Shown here: positions 6,455-15,956 of the stretch, piece by piece
Layout of the letters: the number at the start of each line of letters is the position of its first letter
Numbering within the stretch: the stretch's first letter is position 1
Assembly (NCBI RefSeq): GCF_900142725.1
Contig: NZ_FRBW01000002.1
Span: 1,020,710-1,084,709, forward strand
Direction of reading: 5' to 3'
DNA from: Roseibium suaedae
Lineage (GTDB): Bacteria; Pseudomonadota; Alphaproteobacteria; Rhizobiales; Stappiaceae
Length of the DNA: 64,000 nt
Position numbers and translations under genes: made by a program
Notes under the pieces: generated by a model
Seen by the model: only the letters and a program-made list of their open reading frames with translations
Databases searched by the model: none
Told to the model about the DNA's origin: nothing

Positions 6455-7798
6455 GTGGTGTCAGACAGCCCTGCCCGAGGTCGCATGATGCCCCGTGAAG
6501 ATTTTGCCCGCACCGGACCAACACCCCATACCGGAAGCTACTACGCCGCCAGCGCCAATCCGGCGCCTCACCGCCCGCCGCTGACCGGCGATCACTCCAC
6601 CGACATCTGCATTGTCGGAGCGGGCTACAGTGGCCTGTCCACCGGACTGCACCTGGCCGAGAAGGGCTACAAGGTGGTCATGATCGAGGCCGCGCAGGTC
6701 GGCTGGGGCGCATCAGGCCGCAATGGCGGGCAGATCGTTGCCGGGCTCAACGCAAGCCTCCAGACCATCCGCAAACGCTATGGTGCAGAGACAGCCGGCT
6801 TTGTTGCAGGCCTTGTCCAGGAAGGCGGAGAGATCATCCGCGAGCGGATCAAGACCTACAACATCCAATGCGACCTAAAGGAAGGCAACATCTTCGCGGC
6901 CTACACGGGTGCGCACATGAGGGAGCTGGAAGACAGGCTGAAGCTCTGGGCGAGCTACGGCTTGCACAATCAGGAAATGCTCAGCCGGGAACAGCTGCGC
7001 AATCATATTGCCTCCGATGTCTATGCAGGCGGCATGATCGACCACTCGGGCGGGCACATTCATCCGCTCAATCTGGCGCTTGGGGAAGCTGCCGCCTTTG
7101 AAAGCCTTGGCGGCGTCATCTTCGAACAGTCCCCCGTGGTGAAGGTGGACACCGCTGCTGCCAGACCGAAGGTCATGACCTCCGGCGGATCAATCACCTG
7201 CAACACGCTGGTTCTGTGCGGCAATGCCTATCTCGGCCATGTGGTTCCAGAGCTCACCGCGCGCGTGATGCCCGTTTCCACCCAGATGCTGGCAACAGCG
7301 CCGCTTGGAGTAGACCGCGCCAATGCCCTCATTCCGACGGATGTCTGCGTGGAAGATGTCCGCTACATCCTCGACTACTACCGCCTGTCCGCAGACAAGC
7401 GCCTGATCTTCGGCGGCGGCCTCGTCTATGGCGGCACGGACCCGAAGGACATCAAGGCCAAGCTGCTGCCGAACCTGGAGAAGGTCTTTCCTCAGCTCAA
7501 GGGCGTTGCAATCGACTATGCCTGGAGCGGCAATTTCGCCCTCTCCTTCAGCCGCGTTCCGCAAATGGGGCGCCTGGGCGACAACACCTATTTCGCCCAC
7601 GGCTACAGCGGTCATGGCGTGACAGGGTCCCATACATTCGGGCGCATTCTGGCCGAAGCGATCAGCGGCGACCGCAGCCGCTTCGACGTCTTCGAGAAGG
7701 TGCCTTGGTACCCGTTCCCGGGCGGGCGAATGTTCCGCGTGCCCTATTCGGTCATGGGCTCCTGGTGGTACGCGCTGCGGGACCGGCTGGGGGTCTGA
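6455..7798 (+). CDS. FAD-dependent amine/amino-acid oxidoreductase (DadA/PuuB type)
   Basis: 447-residue flavoenzyme of the DAO fold. The Rossmann FAD motif is CIVGAGYSGLSTGLHLAEKG (about residues 52-71), followed by WGASGRNGGQI, a block typical of the gamma-glutamylputrescine oxidase/glycine-oxidase-like group. Near the C-terminus GHGVTGSHTFG closes the FAD site. The start is GTG behind AGCAGGA; an internal ATG-ATG ten codons later is an alternative. It is divergent from the RiPP precursor and convergent with the DUF2264 gene (12 bp between stops), so it is probably a single-gene unit for oxidation of an amine or amino acid. The true substrate is unknown, and I see no solid reason to make it part of the RiPP pathway. 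Confidence 0.85.
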   Translation: MVSDSPARGRMMPREDFARTGPTPHTGSYYAASANPAPHRPPLTGDHSTDICIVGAGYSGLSTGLHLAEKGYKVVMIEAAQVGWGASGRNGGQIVAGLNASLQTIRKRYGAETAGFVAGLVQEGGEIIRERIKTYNIQCDLKEGNIFAAYTGAHMRELEDRLKLWASYGLHNQEMLSREQLRNHIASDVYAGGMIDHSGGHIHPLNLALGEAAAFESLGGVIFEQSPVVKVDTAAARPKVMTSGGSITCNTLVLCGNAYLGHVVPELTARVMPVSTQMLATAPLGVDRANALIPTDVCVEDVRYILDYYRLSADKRLIFGGGLVYGGTDPKDIKAKLLPNLEKVFPQLKGVAIDYAWSGNFALSFSRVPQMGRLGDNTYFAHGYSGHGVTGSHTFGRILAEAISGDRSRFDVFEKVPWYPFPGGRMFRVPYSVMGSWWYALRDRLGV

Positions 7799-7810
7799 CG
7801 CCTTTGCCCG

Positions 7811-9640
7811 TCACACGGCCCGGTGGTTCAGATCGAACACCGGCACCACCTTTCCCTCCCGCCGGATCAGCTCGCGCAAGACGTCAGTGCCGGGGCGATC
7901 AGGCGCGGGAGGCAAAGTCGTGTCGAGGCCGCCTGTGCGGGCGAGAACCGCGCAGGAAAGCACGGTCTTTCCAGGCTGAACCGTCCCACGCAACTGGGGC
8001 ACCAGGGTACGGGCATTGATGATATTGGTGTTGCTCAGCGGGCTCAGAACAACGGGCGTCCGCTCGTCATAGGCCTTGATCGCGCTCACATCGCTCCGGG
8101 TCGCAACCTGTGCGAGACCATCCCCGCAGGTTTCCTGCCAGGCCTTGAAGTCCGGCTTTGCGATCGCAAACCCGCCTTCGGCAACCTCCAGCGGCCGGGA
8201 AGTCCTGATCTCGTGCAGGCGCACATGCCAAGGCCCGTCCGGATAGACCCAGCTTTCGACCATCACGTCGTCCATCGGGCTCCAGCGGGAATAGAGCACG
8301 TTTCCGGCATATTGCGCCTCTTCGCAGGTCTCGCGGATCCGGAAATGCAGACCATCCGCCGAGAAGGAGATCATGTTGTCCGCCGCCGCGCTCGGGAAAT
8401 GCCGCTCGTTGGCTTCATTGGAAAAGCCATAGCGGGTGGAATAGGCAAACTTGGCGTATTTCTCCGGCGTTCCCCGCCAGCGAGCGTAATATTGACCGGA
8501 GGTCAGGGCGACCGTGTGTCCGGGAAGGTCCTGCATGACCATCCCCGCCTCGGGCAGCGCGACGGGAGCCTTTGAGGCCTCGGGCGCGATCTCCTCTGCG
8601 GTCCAGAACGGGTGATCTTCCGGCAAGGCCAAAGGCAGGAAGGCCTTCATCGCCCAATAGGGCGAACCGGCGGAATTGTAGCCTTCGCTCATCAGGAGGT
8701 TGGGATAGCTGAAGCCGACGGACAGAACGCCATCCCGCTCGAACATGGGCTGACGGGCCCACCAGCGCAGGTTCCTCAAGTAATAGCCCTTGATCTCGCC
8801 CCAGGGCAGCGCCTCGACACCGGCAAAGGCGAGCGCCCCCCAAAAGCCCGCATGGGCAAACCGGTAGGTCAGGCTGCGGCCAAACGGCAAGGCGGCCCCA
8901 TCTTCAGCATACCAATGCCGGATCGACCGGGCAAAGGCGGCCGCTCTCTGCCTGTAACGCTCTGCCCGCTTTTGATCGCCAGAGAGCTCAGCGTAGATCA
9001 GGCCGTAATAATGGAAGGCGAAGGGAATATAGTGATCGGCGCTGCGGATCGGCCCGTCGCGATACCAGCCCTCGCCCATATAGAACCCGTCGATGTCATC
9101 CAGATAGGCCTCCCGCATGGAAGCATCGACCGGCACGCCGCAATGCTCCAGGCCGAGATCCACCATGATCCGGAAGAACTTCCAGTTGCTATTGACGAAC
9201 TCATGATCCCGGCCGGACTTGAGATAGGCCGCGACCTTTTCCTTCGATATCTCATCCAGCGGATCCCAGATTTCACTCCGCGCCAGCCGCAGGGCGAGGC
9301 CGATGGCCGCCAGCTCGACCTGTCTCTGATCGATGTCGGAAATGCCGCCCCAATAATCCGGGTGATCCGGGTCGGTGCCGGTCTTCAATCCCTCCCGGTA
9401 GAGCTCCCAGTGCTCGAAAGTCCCCCTGCCTGCAGTCAGGGGCACAATCCCCCAGAGCGGGCGGGCAAAGCCTTCCAGCTCCGCAGCGGCCTGATCGAAA
9501 TGGGCCGACATGCTGCTCAGCCGGACGCGCGCGCCAGAGCTGGAGAAATGCGGCAACAGCGGTTCAAACAACTGATGAACAGCGGCCAGAACATCGCTCC
9601 GGCTGCAGAAAGGGTTTTCGGAAAAGGAAGTATTGGGCAC
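7811..9640 (-). CDS. DUF2264 domain protein of the polysaccharide operon
   Basis: 609-residue protein matching the DUF2264 pattern: an N-terminal SENPFCSRSDV start and AELEGFARPLWGIVPL block, then a Trp/Tyr/Gly-rich helical region suggestive of an (alpha/alpha)-barrel, and a beta-rich C-terminal part. No signal peptide is seen, so it should be cytoplasmic. The family is linked with polysaccharide utilisation but I know of no settled activity; a lyase or hydrolase on imported oligosaccharides is the natural guess. GTG at 9640 is chosen because family proteins begin just before NPF; a TTG 24 codons upstream would add unlike residues. It is the last gene of the eight-gene operon, 109 bp after the binding protein gene. 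Confidence 0.8.
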   Translation of the reverse strand: MPNTSFSENPFCSRSDVLAAVHQLFEPLLPHFSSSGARVRLSSMSAHFDQAAAELEGFARPLWGIVPLTAGRGTFEHWELYREGLKTGTDPDHPDYWGGISDIDQRQVELAAIGLALRLARSEIWDPLDEISKEKVAAYLKSGRDHEFVNSNWKFFRIMVDLGLEHCGVPVDASMREAYLDDIDGFYMGEGWYRDGPIRSADHYIPFAFHYYGLIYAELSGDQKRAERYRQRAAAFARSIRHWYAEDGAALPFGRSLTYRFAHAGFWGALAFAGVEALPWGEIKGYYLRNLRWWARQPMFERDGVLSVGFSYPNLLMSEGYNSAGSPYWAMKAFLPLALPEDHPFWTAEEIAPEASKAPVALPEAGMVMQDLPGHTVALTSGQYYARWRGTPEKYAKFAYSTRYGFSNEANERHFPSAAADNMISFSADGLHFRIRETCEEAQYAGNVLYSRWSPMDDVMVESWVYPDGPWHVRLHEIRTSRPLEVAEGGFAIAKPDFKAWQETCGDGLAQVATRSDVSAIKAYDERTPVVLSPLSNTNIINARTLVPQLRGTVQPGKTVLSCAVLARTGGLDTTLPPAPDRPGTDVLRELIRREGKVVPVFDLNHRAV

Positions 9641-9749
9641 TTGAGTGGTTCCGGCAGGACGGAACCGGCCGCAAAGGGCCGGTTCCGCGTTGGACCTGCG
9701 GAGCTTCCACAAAGAAAGGCAGAAGCTCCACCATGATCAGGGCTAGGCG

Positions 9750-10991
9750 TTACTTGATGCCTGCGACATCCGCATTCATTTGCGCAATGCCATCGTCGAT
9801 GGCAATGTTGTCGGTCATGATCTCGTCATGCACCCGGTTCAGCACCAGCTCATATTCCGCGGCCTTCAGATCCACCGGCATTTCCAAATAGGTGGCGGTG
9901 GTCGTCAGAGCTTCCGCACTGGCCTTGTCCTGCGGGAAGCCCGGCTTGGACGTGATGGTCTCGATCACGTTGTCATCACGCAGCGCCGGAATGGTGCCGG
10001 TGGAAGCGATGATGGCCGCACCTTCCGGACCGGAGACCCAGGACACGAAGTCCTTCGCAGCTTCCGCATGCTTGGAGTTGACGTTCACGCCAAGCGAGGT
10101 CACCTGACCAGCAGTCGACCCGGCAGCAACGCCCTCCGGATGCGGATACTTCACGATGCCCCAGTTGGTGGACTTGGACTCGCCGGACGCGACCTTGGCG
10201 ATCTGGGTACCGATGAACCAGGTGCCCATGGGCAGCATGGCGATCTGGCTTGCGAACCAGGGACCGGAATAATGGGTCTGCGAGGTCTTCAAAGATGCAT
10301 AGGAGCGAACGGCGCCGTCTTTCTGCAGCGACAGGGCCCGCTCATACCAGGGTTTCAGGAAGCTATAGTCCTTGGAGACCAGCGTGTGCTCGCCGCTCTG
10401 GATTGCCGGAAGCTGGACCGTGGACCGCCAGGTATGGAAATGCGCGCCATAGACCTTGTTCGGGCCAAAACCCTTGGTCGTGGCACGGGCCTTCTCGTCA
10501 AACTGGGCCCAGGTCATGTCGTTGGTCGGATAGTCCACACCAGCGGCGTCAAAGGCGTCCTTGTTGTAATAGACCACCCAGAAATCGGTGCGGAACGGCA
10601 GACCATAGAGACCGCCCCCCACTTCGAGAGCCTCGATCAAGCCGCCATAGCCGCCGGTCTGCGCCGGAGCATCCAGCTTCATCAGACGGCTGGTGTTGAC
10701 CATCTGGGCATAGCCCGGAACGTCCTTGATGGTGACGATGTCGATGTCATCACCGCCACCGGTCAACTGGGTCATGACCATCTGGTTGTAGTCACTGGAG
10801 CCCAGGTCCGTGTGCTCGATCTTCACATCCGGGTGAGCGCTCTGATAGGCATCGATCAGCGGCTGGTAATAGGCGACCTTGTCCCAGTCCCACAGAGCCC
10901 AGTTCAGCTTGATGTCTTCCGCCATGGCATGGGCAGGAAGAAAGGCGAGAGCAGTTGCGGCCATCAGGACCGGCTTCATCAATCTGCGCAT
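9750..10991 (-). CDS. Sugar ABC transporter substrate-binding protein
   Basis: 413-residue periplasmic binding protein of the carbohydrate (CUT1, MalE-like) class. The signal peptide is MRRLMKPVLMAATALAFLPA with cleavage likely after AHAMA. The mature part begins EDIKLNWALWDWDKVAYY and has the LTGGGDDIDIV and GLPFRTDFWVVYYNKDAF blocks typical of the family. The ATG is preceded by GGAGGAG at 9 nt; translation from further upstream would destroy the signal peptide. It lies downstream of the YesL-like gene in the operon that also encodes two permeases, an ATPase, GH88 and a heparinase-like enzyme, so it should bind an oligosaccharide carrying (unsaturated) uronic acid. The exact ligand is not visible. 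Confidence 0.9.
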   Translation of the reverse strand: MRRLMKPVLMAATALAFLPAHAMAEDIKLNWALWDWDKVAYYQPLIDAYQSAHPDVKIEHTDLGSSDYNQMVMTQLTGGGDDIDIVTIKDVPGYAQMVNTSRLMKLDAPAQTGGYGGLIEALEVGGGLYGLPFRTDFWVVYYNKDAFDAAGVDYPTNDMTWAQFDEKARATTKGFGPNKVYGAHFHTWRSTVQLPAIQSGEHTLVSKDYSFLKPWYERALSLQKDGAVRSYASLKTSQTHYSGPWFASQIAMLPMGTWFIGTQIAKVASGESKSTNWGIVKYPHPEGVAAGSTAGQVTSLGVNVNSKHAEAAKDFVSWVSGPEGAAIIASTGTIPALRDDNVIETITSKPGFPQDKASAEALTTTATYLEMPVDLKAAEYELVLNRVHDEIMTDNIAIDDGIAQMNADVAGIK

Positions 10992-11052
10992 GAAATTTGT
11001 CTCCTCCAATTCACATTCGACTTCCAGACCTGTCCCGTCTCCCTTGGACAGG

Positions 11053-11748
11053 TCATTGCTTCCGGGCCGCCTGCGAGCAGCCAAGTTCCACCCCCTTGAG
11101 CATCGCGAAACTCATGAGCAATGCGCCAAGGGAGAAGTTGACCAGCACCGGCAGAAACACCGACACCGGATAGAAAAGGATATGCGCCAGCCAAAGCGCT
11201 CCCACGACCGAGAGGGCGGCAAGCCCCGGCAGGGGACGGGCCAGAACCGCGAGAGCCGAGATCCTGATGACCTGTCCGGCGGACCGGCCCTTTGCCTTTG
11301 CCAGACTGACAAGGAAGCTGCTTGCCAGAAGCGGCAGCAAGACGGACACCGCCAGGACAAGCGCGAAAGGCACCGCAAAGACCAGATTGCTCCGTGCCTC
11401 AGCCGCATAGGCAGGAAGGGCGAGCCAGGCGAGCGCCCCTGCCGCCGCAAAGACCACCCCGCCCAGCGTCGCGGCCCAGAAGCGCGACCGGAAAGCGTCC
11501 CAGAAGTCCCGCCACAGATAGACGTTCCGGTCCTCGATCATGGCAACGCAGACGGAAACCGACGCGAAATAGGCCGCCGGCACGGTCACCAAAGGCAGGC
11601 AGGCCGCAATGAACAACACGTTGAGCCGCAGCAAGTCCCACCATTCGCGGACAAGGACAGCGCCAAGCAGACGCAGCCCTTCAGGCTTCGGCGCATCCTT
11701 GTCGATGCCCGGCCCTTCGCGAAAATAGAAGTTGGCGACCCAGTTCAT
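11053..11748 (-). CDS. YesL-like (DUF624) membrane protein
   Basis: 231-residue polytopic membrane protein with about five hydrophobic helices, for example LLRLNVLFIAACLPLVTVPA and FAVPFALVLAVSVLLPLLAS. It resembles the DUF624/YesL family, whose Bacillus member is encoded with rhamnogalacturonan uptake genes; a role as accessory factor of sugar ABC importers is suspected for the family but not proven. The start at MNWVANFYFREGPG is taken because AAGGAAA lies upstream; an upstream in-frame start would overlap the ATPase gene by 50 bp. It is 22 bp after the ATPase gene and 61 bp before the binding protein start. Confidence 0.75.
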   Translation of the reverse strand: MNWVANFYFREGPGIDKDAPKPEGLRLLGAVLVREWWDLLRLNVLFIAACLPLVTVPAAYFASVSVCVAMIEDRNVYLWRDFWDAFRSRFWAATLGGVVFAAAGALAWLALPAYAAEARSNLVFAVPFALVLAVSVLLPLLASSFLVSLAKAKGRSAGQVIRISALAVLARPLPGLAALSVVGALWLAHILFYPVSVFLPVLVNFSLGALLMSFAMLKGVELGCSQAARKQ

Positions 11749-11770
11749 ATGGTCTTGTTTCCTTGCGGTC

Positions 11771-12892
11771 TCATTGCGCCGGACGGCCAGTCCGGAGCGC
11801 GATTTCCGTTTCCTTGTCAAAAAGATGAGCGGCAGAAAGGTCTGCGATCAGCGGCACCGTGTCTCCGGTTCTCGCCCTGCAGCGCGGCGAAACCCGCGCG
11901 ATGATCCCCTGGCTTCCCAGCTTGCCGTTCAGATGCACTTCCGCCCCCATGGGCTCGGCCAGTTCCACCGACATCTCGACCGGAGCCGTAAGGGCAGGAT
12001 CGACGTCCACCGGCGGGCGCTCGTGGAAGTTTTCCGGACGCAGACCCAGCACGCAGTTGCGGCCCTCATGACCAGAAACAGCCCGCGCAAGATGCTCCGG
12101 CAAAGGCAGGAGCTGGCCTTCGTACTCCGCGGCCAATCCGCCCGCTGTCTTGCGGATGACCACATCCAGGAAGTTCATCTGAGGCGCCCCGATGAACCCT
12201 GCCACGAACACGTTGGCCGGCTCGTCATAGAGAACCTGCGGCGTGTCCACCTGCTGAATGTAGCCGTCCTTCATGACCACGATGCGGTCGGCCATGGTCA
12301 TGGCTTCAACCTGGTCATGGGTCACATAGATGAAGGTGGCGTCCAGGCGGCGGTGCAGCTTGGTGATTTCCGCCCGCATGGCTGTGCGCAGCTTGGCGTC
12401 CAGGTTGCTGAGCGGCTCGTCGAGCAGAAAGACTTCGGGCGAACGGACCATCGCACGGCCCAGCGCCACGCGCTGCCGCTGACCGCCGGAAAGCGCCTTC
12501 GGCTTGCGGTTGAGCAGATGGGTGATGTCCAGAACCTCGGCGGCATCCTTCACCTTGCGATCGATTTCCTCGCGCGGGTGACGGCGCAGCTCCAGCCCGA
12601 AGGCCATGTTCTTGTAGACCGTCATATGCGGATAGAGCGCGTAGTTCTGGAACACCATCGCGATGTCGCGATCCTTGGAGGGGACGTCATTGACGATGGT
12701 GTCGCCGATCACGAGATCACCGCCCGAAATTTCCTCCAGCCCCGCGATCATGCGCAGGGTCGTTGACTTTCCGCAGCCGGACGGACCGACCAGGATGATG
12801 AATTCCTTGTCTGCAATCTCAAGGTCGATGTCGTGGATCACCCGCAGTTCGCCGTAGGTTTTCCGCAGTTTACGAAGTGAAATACCGGCCAT
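11771..12892 (-). CDS. Sugar ABC transporter ATPase (MsmK/UgpC type)
   Basis: 373-residue cytoplasmic ATPase that powers the neighbouring MalF/MalG-type permeases. All motifs are intact: Walker A GPSGCGKST, Q-loop VFQNYALYPHMTV, signature LSGGQRQRVALGRA, Walker B VFLLDEPLSNLDA and H-loop YVTHDQ. After about residue 235 comes the regulatory TOBE/OB domain usual for this type (GLRPENF). The ATG before AGISLRKLRKTYG is preferred over an upstream in-frame start. One stand-alone ATPase for a complete CUT1 importer (permeases at 14104-15956, binding protein at 9750) makes the transporter self-contained. Confidence 0.93.
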   Translation of the reverse strand: MAGISLRKLRKTYGELRVIHDIDLEIADKEFIILVGPSGCGKSTTLRMIAGLEEISGGDLVIGDTIVNDVPSKDRDIAMVFQNYALYPHMTVYKNMAFGLELRRHPREEIDRKVKDAAEVLDITHLLNRKPKALSGGQRQRVALGRAMVRSPEVFLLDEPLSNLDAKLRTAMRAEITKLHRRLDATFIYVTHDQVEAMTMADRIVVMKDGYIQQVDTPQVLYDEPANVFVAGFIGAPQMNFLDVVIRKTAGGLAAEYEGQLLPLPEHLARAVSGHEGRNCVLGLRPENFHERPPVDVDPALTAPVEMSVELAEPMGAEVHLNGKLGSQGIIARVSPRCRARTGDTVPLIADLSAAHLFDKETEIALRTGRPAQ

Positions 12893-12925
12893 TCGTCTTG
12901 CCTGTCCTCTCAGCCTTGTCCGCAC

Positions 12926-14101
12926 TCACCAATAGGGAGCCCATTGCCGCGACAAGCGCGTCAGACCTTCGAAATAATAGTAGTCCCCCCAGGCAACACA
13001 CTCGTCGACGCCTTCGCCCCGGCAGGTGTTGTAGGGGGTCTTCTTGGAATAGGTGCCGTGCAGCACCAGCCCGTTGGAAACTTCAGGATCGCGAACCGCA
13101 TAATTGCGCCAGAGGCTTGCCAGCATGCGCGCGGCAAGATCCTTGAGCTCCGCTGCCCGGTGCTCGTCCACCAGCTCAGCCATTTCCAGAAGGCCGCAGG
13201 CGGTGATGGCAGCGGCAGAAGAATCCCGCGGCTCATCGCCCTCGGTGAAGGTCAGGTCCCAGTAAGGAACCAGATCGTCCGGGAGACGCTTGAGGTAGTA
13301 GGCGAGCAGGTTCTCGAACGCCTCCAGATAGGCCTCGTCCTTTTCATAGCGGTAGCAGACCGCCATGCCCGCGATGCCCCAGGCCTGACCACGCGCCCAG
13401 GCGCTGTCGTCCTTGTAGCCCTGCTTGGTTGCCCCGCGCACCGGCGCACCGGTTTCCGGGTCCATGTAGAACGTGTGATAGGTGGAATGATCCGGGCGAA
13501 CCGAATGGGCCAGCGTCGTCCTTGCGTGTTTCAGCGCCTTGTCCCGGTAAACCGGATTGCCACTCTCATGGCTGGCCCAATAGAGCAGCGGCAGGTTCAC
13601 CAGACAGTCGATAATGAAACGGTAATTGTCCGGTGCGCCCATTGCGCCCCAGGCCTGCAGGAACTCGCCCTTTTCATGGAAGCGCTCCAGAAGCTGGTCA
13701 GCCGCGAGCAAAGCCGCATGCCGCCCATCCTCATCTCCCACCAGTTTCCAGGCGGCAACGCAGGTCGGCGAATAGAGGAAGCCCATGTCGTGATGGTCCG
13801 TCGCGATCCGGTTCTCGATCCGGTGCAGGAAGCTCTGCACATGGATCTGGGCTGCGTAGCGGAACAGCTTGTCGCCGGTCGCCTCATAGGCAAGCCAGAT
13901 CGTTCCCGGCCAGAACCCTGCGGTCCATTGGTCATTGGGAACCGGCGGGTAGAAGTTGTTCACGCTGGAATGGTTCTGCGCCGCATAGGTGAAGCTGGGC
14001 AGATTGCGCCGGATCTGCGAAACGGCGGCCTCAATCGCATCGGCCACTTCGTCGTCGGTGATGGCGGCAATGGTGTGGGCGCGGTCGGCTGCGTCGAGCA
14101 T
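12926..14101 (-). CDS. Glycoside hydrolase family 88, unsaturated glucuronyl hydrolase
   Basis: 391-residue cytoplasmic enzyme of the GH88 type. GH88 enzymes remove the unsaturated uronic acid from the non-reducing end of oligosaccharides made by polysaccharide lyases. Diagnostic blocks are NDQWTAGFWPGTIWLAYEAT, DHHDMGFLYSPT (with the catalytic-type Asp), DDSAWARGQAWGIAG and SSAAAITACGLLEMAE. No signal peptide is present. Its gene is 2 bp from the MalG-type permease gene, so import and hydrolysis are tightly coupled. The presence of a heparinase-like protein in the same operon supports a lyase-derived substrate such as a glycosaminoglycan, ulvan-like or alginate-like oligosaccharide; sequence alone cannot choose. 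Confidence 0.9.
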   Translation of the reverse strand: MLDAADRAHTIAAITDDEVADAIEAAVSQIRRNLPSFTYAAQNHSSVNNFYPPVPNDQWTAGFWPGTIWLAYEATGDKLFRYAAQIHVQSFLHRIENRIATDHHDMGFLYSPTCVAAWKLVGDEDGRHAALLAADQLLERFHEKGEFLQAWGAMGAPDNYRFIIDCLVNLPLLYWASHESGNPVYRDKALKHARTTLAHSVRPDHSTYHTFYMDPETGAPVRGATKQGYKDDSAWARGQAWGIAGMAVCYRYEKDEAYLEAFENLLAYYLKRLPDDLVPYWDLTFTEGDEPRDSSAAAITACGLLEMAELVDEHRAAELKDLAARMLASLWRNYAVRDPEVSNGLVLHGTYSKKTPYNTCRGEGVDECVAWGDYYYFEGLTRLSRQWAPYW

Positions 14102-14103
14102 GA

Positions 14104-14976
14104 TTATCCCTTAAGTCCCGTCGAGGCGATGCCTTCGACAAAGAAGCGTTGAAGTGCGAGGAACACGATCAGAACCGGGATCAGTGACACGACGGACGCG
14201 GCCATGATCAATCCGTATTCCTGGGTGTATTGCGTGATGAACATCCGGATGCCGATCTGGATCGTCTTCAGGTCGGTCTTGGTCAGGTAGATCAAGGGCC
14301 CGAGGAAATCGTTCCAGGTGTTGACGAAGGTGAAGATCGTCAGCGTCGACAGGGCGGGCATGGACAGGGGCAGCATGATGCGCCACCAGATGCCGTATTC
14401 GCTCATGCCGTCGATCCGCGCGGCCTCACACAGCTCATCAGGGATCGACATGTAGAACTGGCGCATCAGGAACACACCAAAGGCGGTGAAGGCCTGGAGG
14501 CAGATCAGCGCCATGTGGGTGTTGTTCAGCCCGAACTCGCGCATCAGGATGAACTGCGGCACCATATAGACCTGCCAGGGCATCGCAATCGTGGCGATAT
14601 AGGCCAGGAACAGCGCATTCCGGTAAGGGAACTGCAGCTTTGCGAAGGCATAGGCGGCAAAACTGGATGTCAGCAGCTGCAAGACGGTGACGATGACCGT
14701 CAGCTTGGTCGTGTTGAACACGAAGATGCCAAGCGGGATCTTGGTCCAGATGTCGATGTAGTTCTGCCAGCGCGGCTCGGACGGGATCCACTCGATCGGG
14801 AAGGCGAACACGTCCCGGTCCAGTTTCAGCGAGGCAGACAGCATCCAGACGAAGGGGGCCAGCATGGTCAGGGTGACGATGATCACGACCGCATAGGTCA
14901 GGATCAGGCCCCAGTTGATCCTGCGGGGTGGACGCTTCAGCGCTTCAGAAGACGAGGCAAGGCTGGCAGAGGTCAT
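14104..14976 (-). CDS. Carbohydrate ABC transporter permease, MalG type
   Basis: 290-residue inner-membrane permease with six predicted helices, the first near residues 26-48. The EAA loop that contacts the ATPase reads ELCEAARIDGMSEYGIWWRIMLPLS (about residues 184-208), with the conserved EAAxIDG core. The ATG overlaps the stop of the MalF-type gene by 4 bp (ATGA), so the two subunits are translationally coupled. It forms the translocation pore with that subunit. Confidence 0.94.
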   Translation of the reverse strand: MTSASLASSSEALKRPPRRINWGLILTYAVVIIVTLTMLAPFVWMLSASLKLDRDVFAFPIEWIPSEPRWQNYIDIWTKIPLGIFVFNTTKLTVIVTVLQLLTSSFAAYAFAKLQFPYRNALFLAYIATIAMPWQVYMVPQFILMREFGLNNTHMALICLQAFTAFGVFLMRQFYMSIPDELCEAARIDGMSEYGIWWRIMLPLSMPALSTLTIFTFVNTWNDFLGPLIYLTKTDLKTIQIGIRMFITQYTQEYGLIMAASVVSLIPVLIVFLALQRFFVEGIASTGLKG

Positions 14977-15956
14977 GCGGTGTCTCCTTCATTCCTCTGG
15001 CTCCAGCGGAACTGGATGATCGTGATGGCCAGCACCAGCAGGAACAGCACGAGCGCGACCATGCTCGAATAGCCGAGGTCCCAGGAGATGAAGGCCTGGT
15101 TATAGATGTGATAGACCAGCACCAGAGTTGAGGTGCCGGGGCCGCCCTGGGTGATCATGAAGATCTGGTCGAACACCTTGAACGACTGGATCGTCAGCAT
15201 CACCGAAACAAAGAATGTGGTCGGTGCAAGCTGCGGCAGGGTGATGCGCCAGAACTTCTGCAAGGGCGTTGCCCCGTCGATATCGGCCGCCTCATAAAGT
15301 TCGGCGCTGATGCCCTGAAGTCCGGCCAGATAGATGACCATGAAGTAGCCCATGTTCTTCCAGACGGAGAACAGGATGACCGTGACCATGGCCCAATGCC
15401 GGTCGGCAGCCCAGCCCGGCAGGTTGCTCGGATCGACGCCCAGCGTATAGAGGATCATGTTCACCGGCCCGAACTCCGGATTGAAGATCATGTTCCAGAC
15501 GACAGCGACGGCCACGAGCGAGGCCACATAGGGAAAGAATGCCACCGTGCGGAAGAAATTCCGGCCGAAGATCTTCTGGTTCAAAAGGATGGCAAGTCCA
15601 AGCGAACAGATCAGCGTCAGCGGCACCACGAAGCCGGTGAAGATGATCGTGTTCCAGAAGGCGGCCTGAAACACCCGGTCAGAGAAAAGCCGCCAGAAAT
15701 TGTCGAGACCTGCGAATTCCATCGGATTGCTGCCGTCCCAGCGCATGAAGGCCAGGACGAAGGCGAACAGGATCGGGCCGAGCGTGAAGACCGCAAAGCC
15801 GATGAAGTTCGGAGCAATGAAAGAATAGGCAATCAGCGTGTTCATGATCTTGCGCCGGCGTTTTGAAACCGCCGTGCGGACCGGAGGCCTGGCAGCCGCA
15901 TGGACTGAAGGCCCGGCACCGGTTGCTGCCGCTGTCTTTTCCGTCGAGGTCGTCAC
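14973..15956 (-). CDS. Carbohydrate ABC transporter permease, MalF type
   Basis: 327-residue inner-membrane permease. A soluble N-terminal tail of about 40 residues precedes the first helix (LIAYSFIAPNFIGFAVFTLG). The EAA loop YEAADIDGATPLQKFWRITLP is present near residue 240. The start is GTG, overlapping the stop of the heparinase-like gene by 4 bp (GTGA); the downstream end overlaps the MalG-type gene by another 4 bp. This tight chain shows a single transcript with coupled translation. Confidence 0.93.
   Translation of the reverse strand: MTTSTEKTAAATGAGPSVHAAARPPVRTAVSKRRRKIMNTLIAYSFIAPNFIGFAVFTLGPILFAFVLAFMRWDGSNPMEFAGLDNFWRLFSDRVFQAAFWNTIIFTGFVVPLTLICSLGLAILLNQKIFGRNFFRTVAFFPYVASLVAVAVVWNMIFNPEFGPVNMILYTLGVDPSNLPGWAADRHWAMVTVILFSVWKNMGYFMVIYLAGLQGISAELYEAADIDGATPLQKFWRITLPQLAPTTFFVSVMLTIQSFKVFDQIFMITQGGPGTSTLVLVYHIYNQAFISWDLGYSSMVALVLFLLVLAITIIQFRWSQRNEGDTA

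Noticed and set aside
6455..7798. FAD oxidoreductase as a RiPP tailoring enzyme
   Set aside because: It is divergently transcribed and matches free amine/amino-acid oxidases (DadA/PuuB type). Position alone is not enough.
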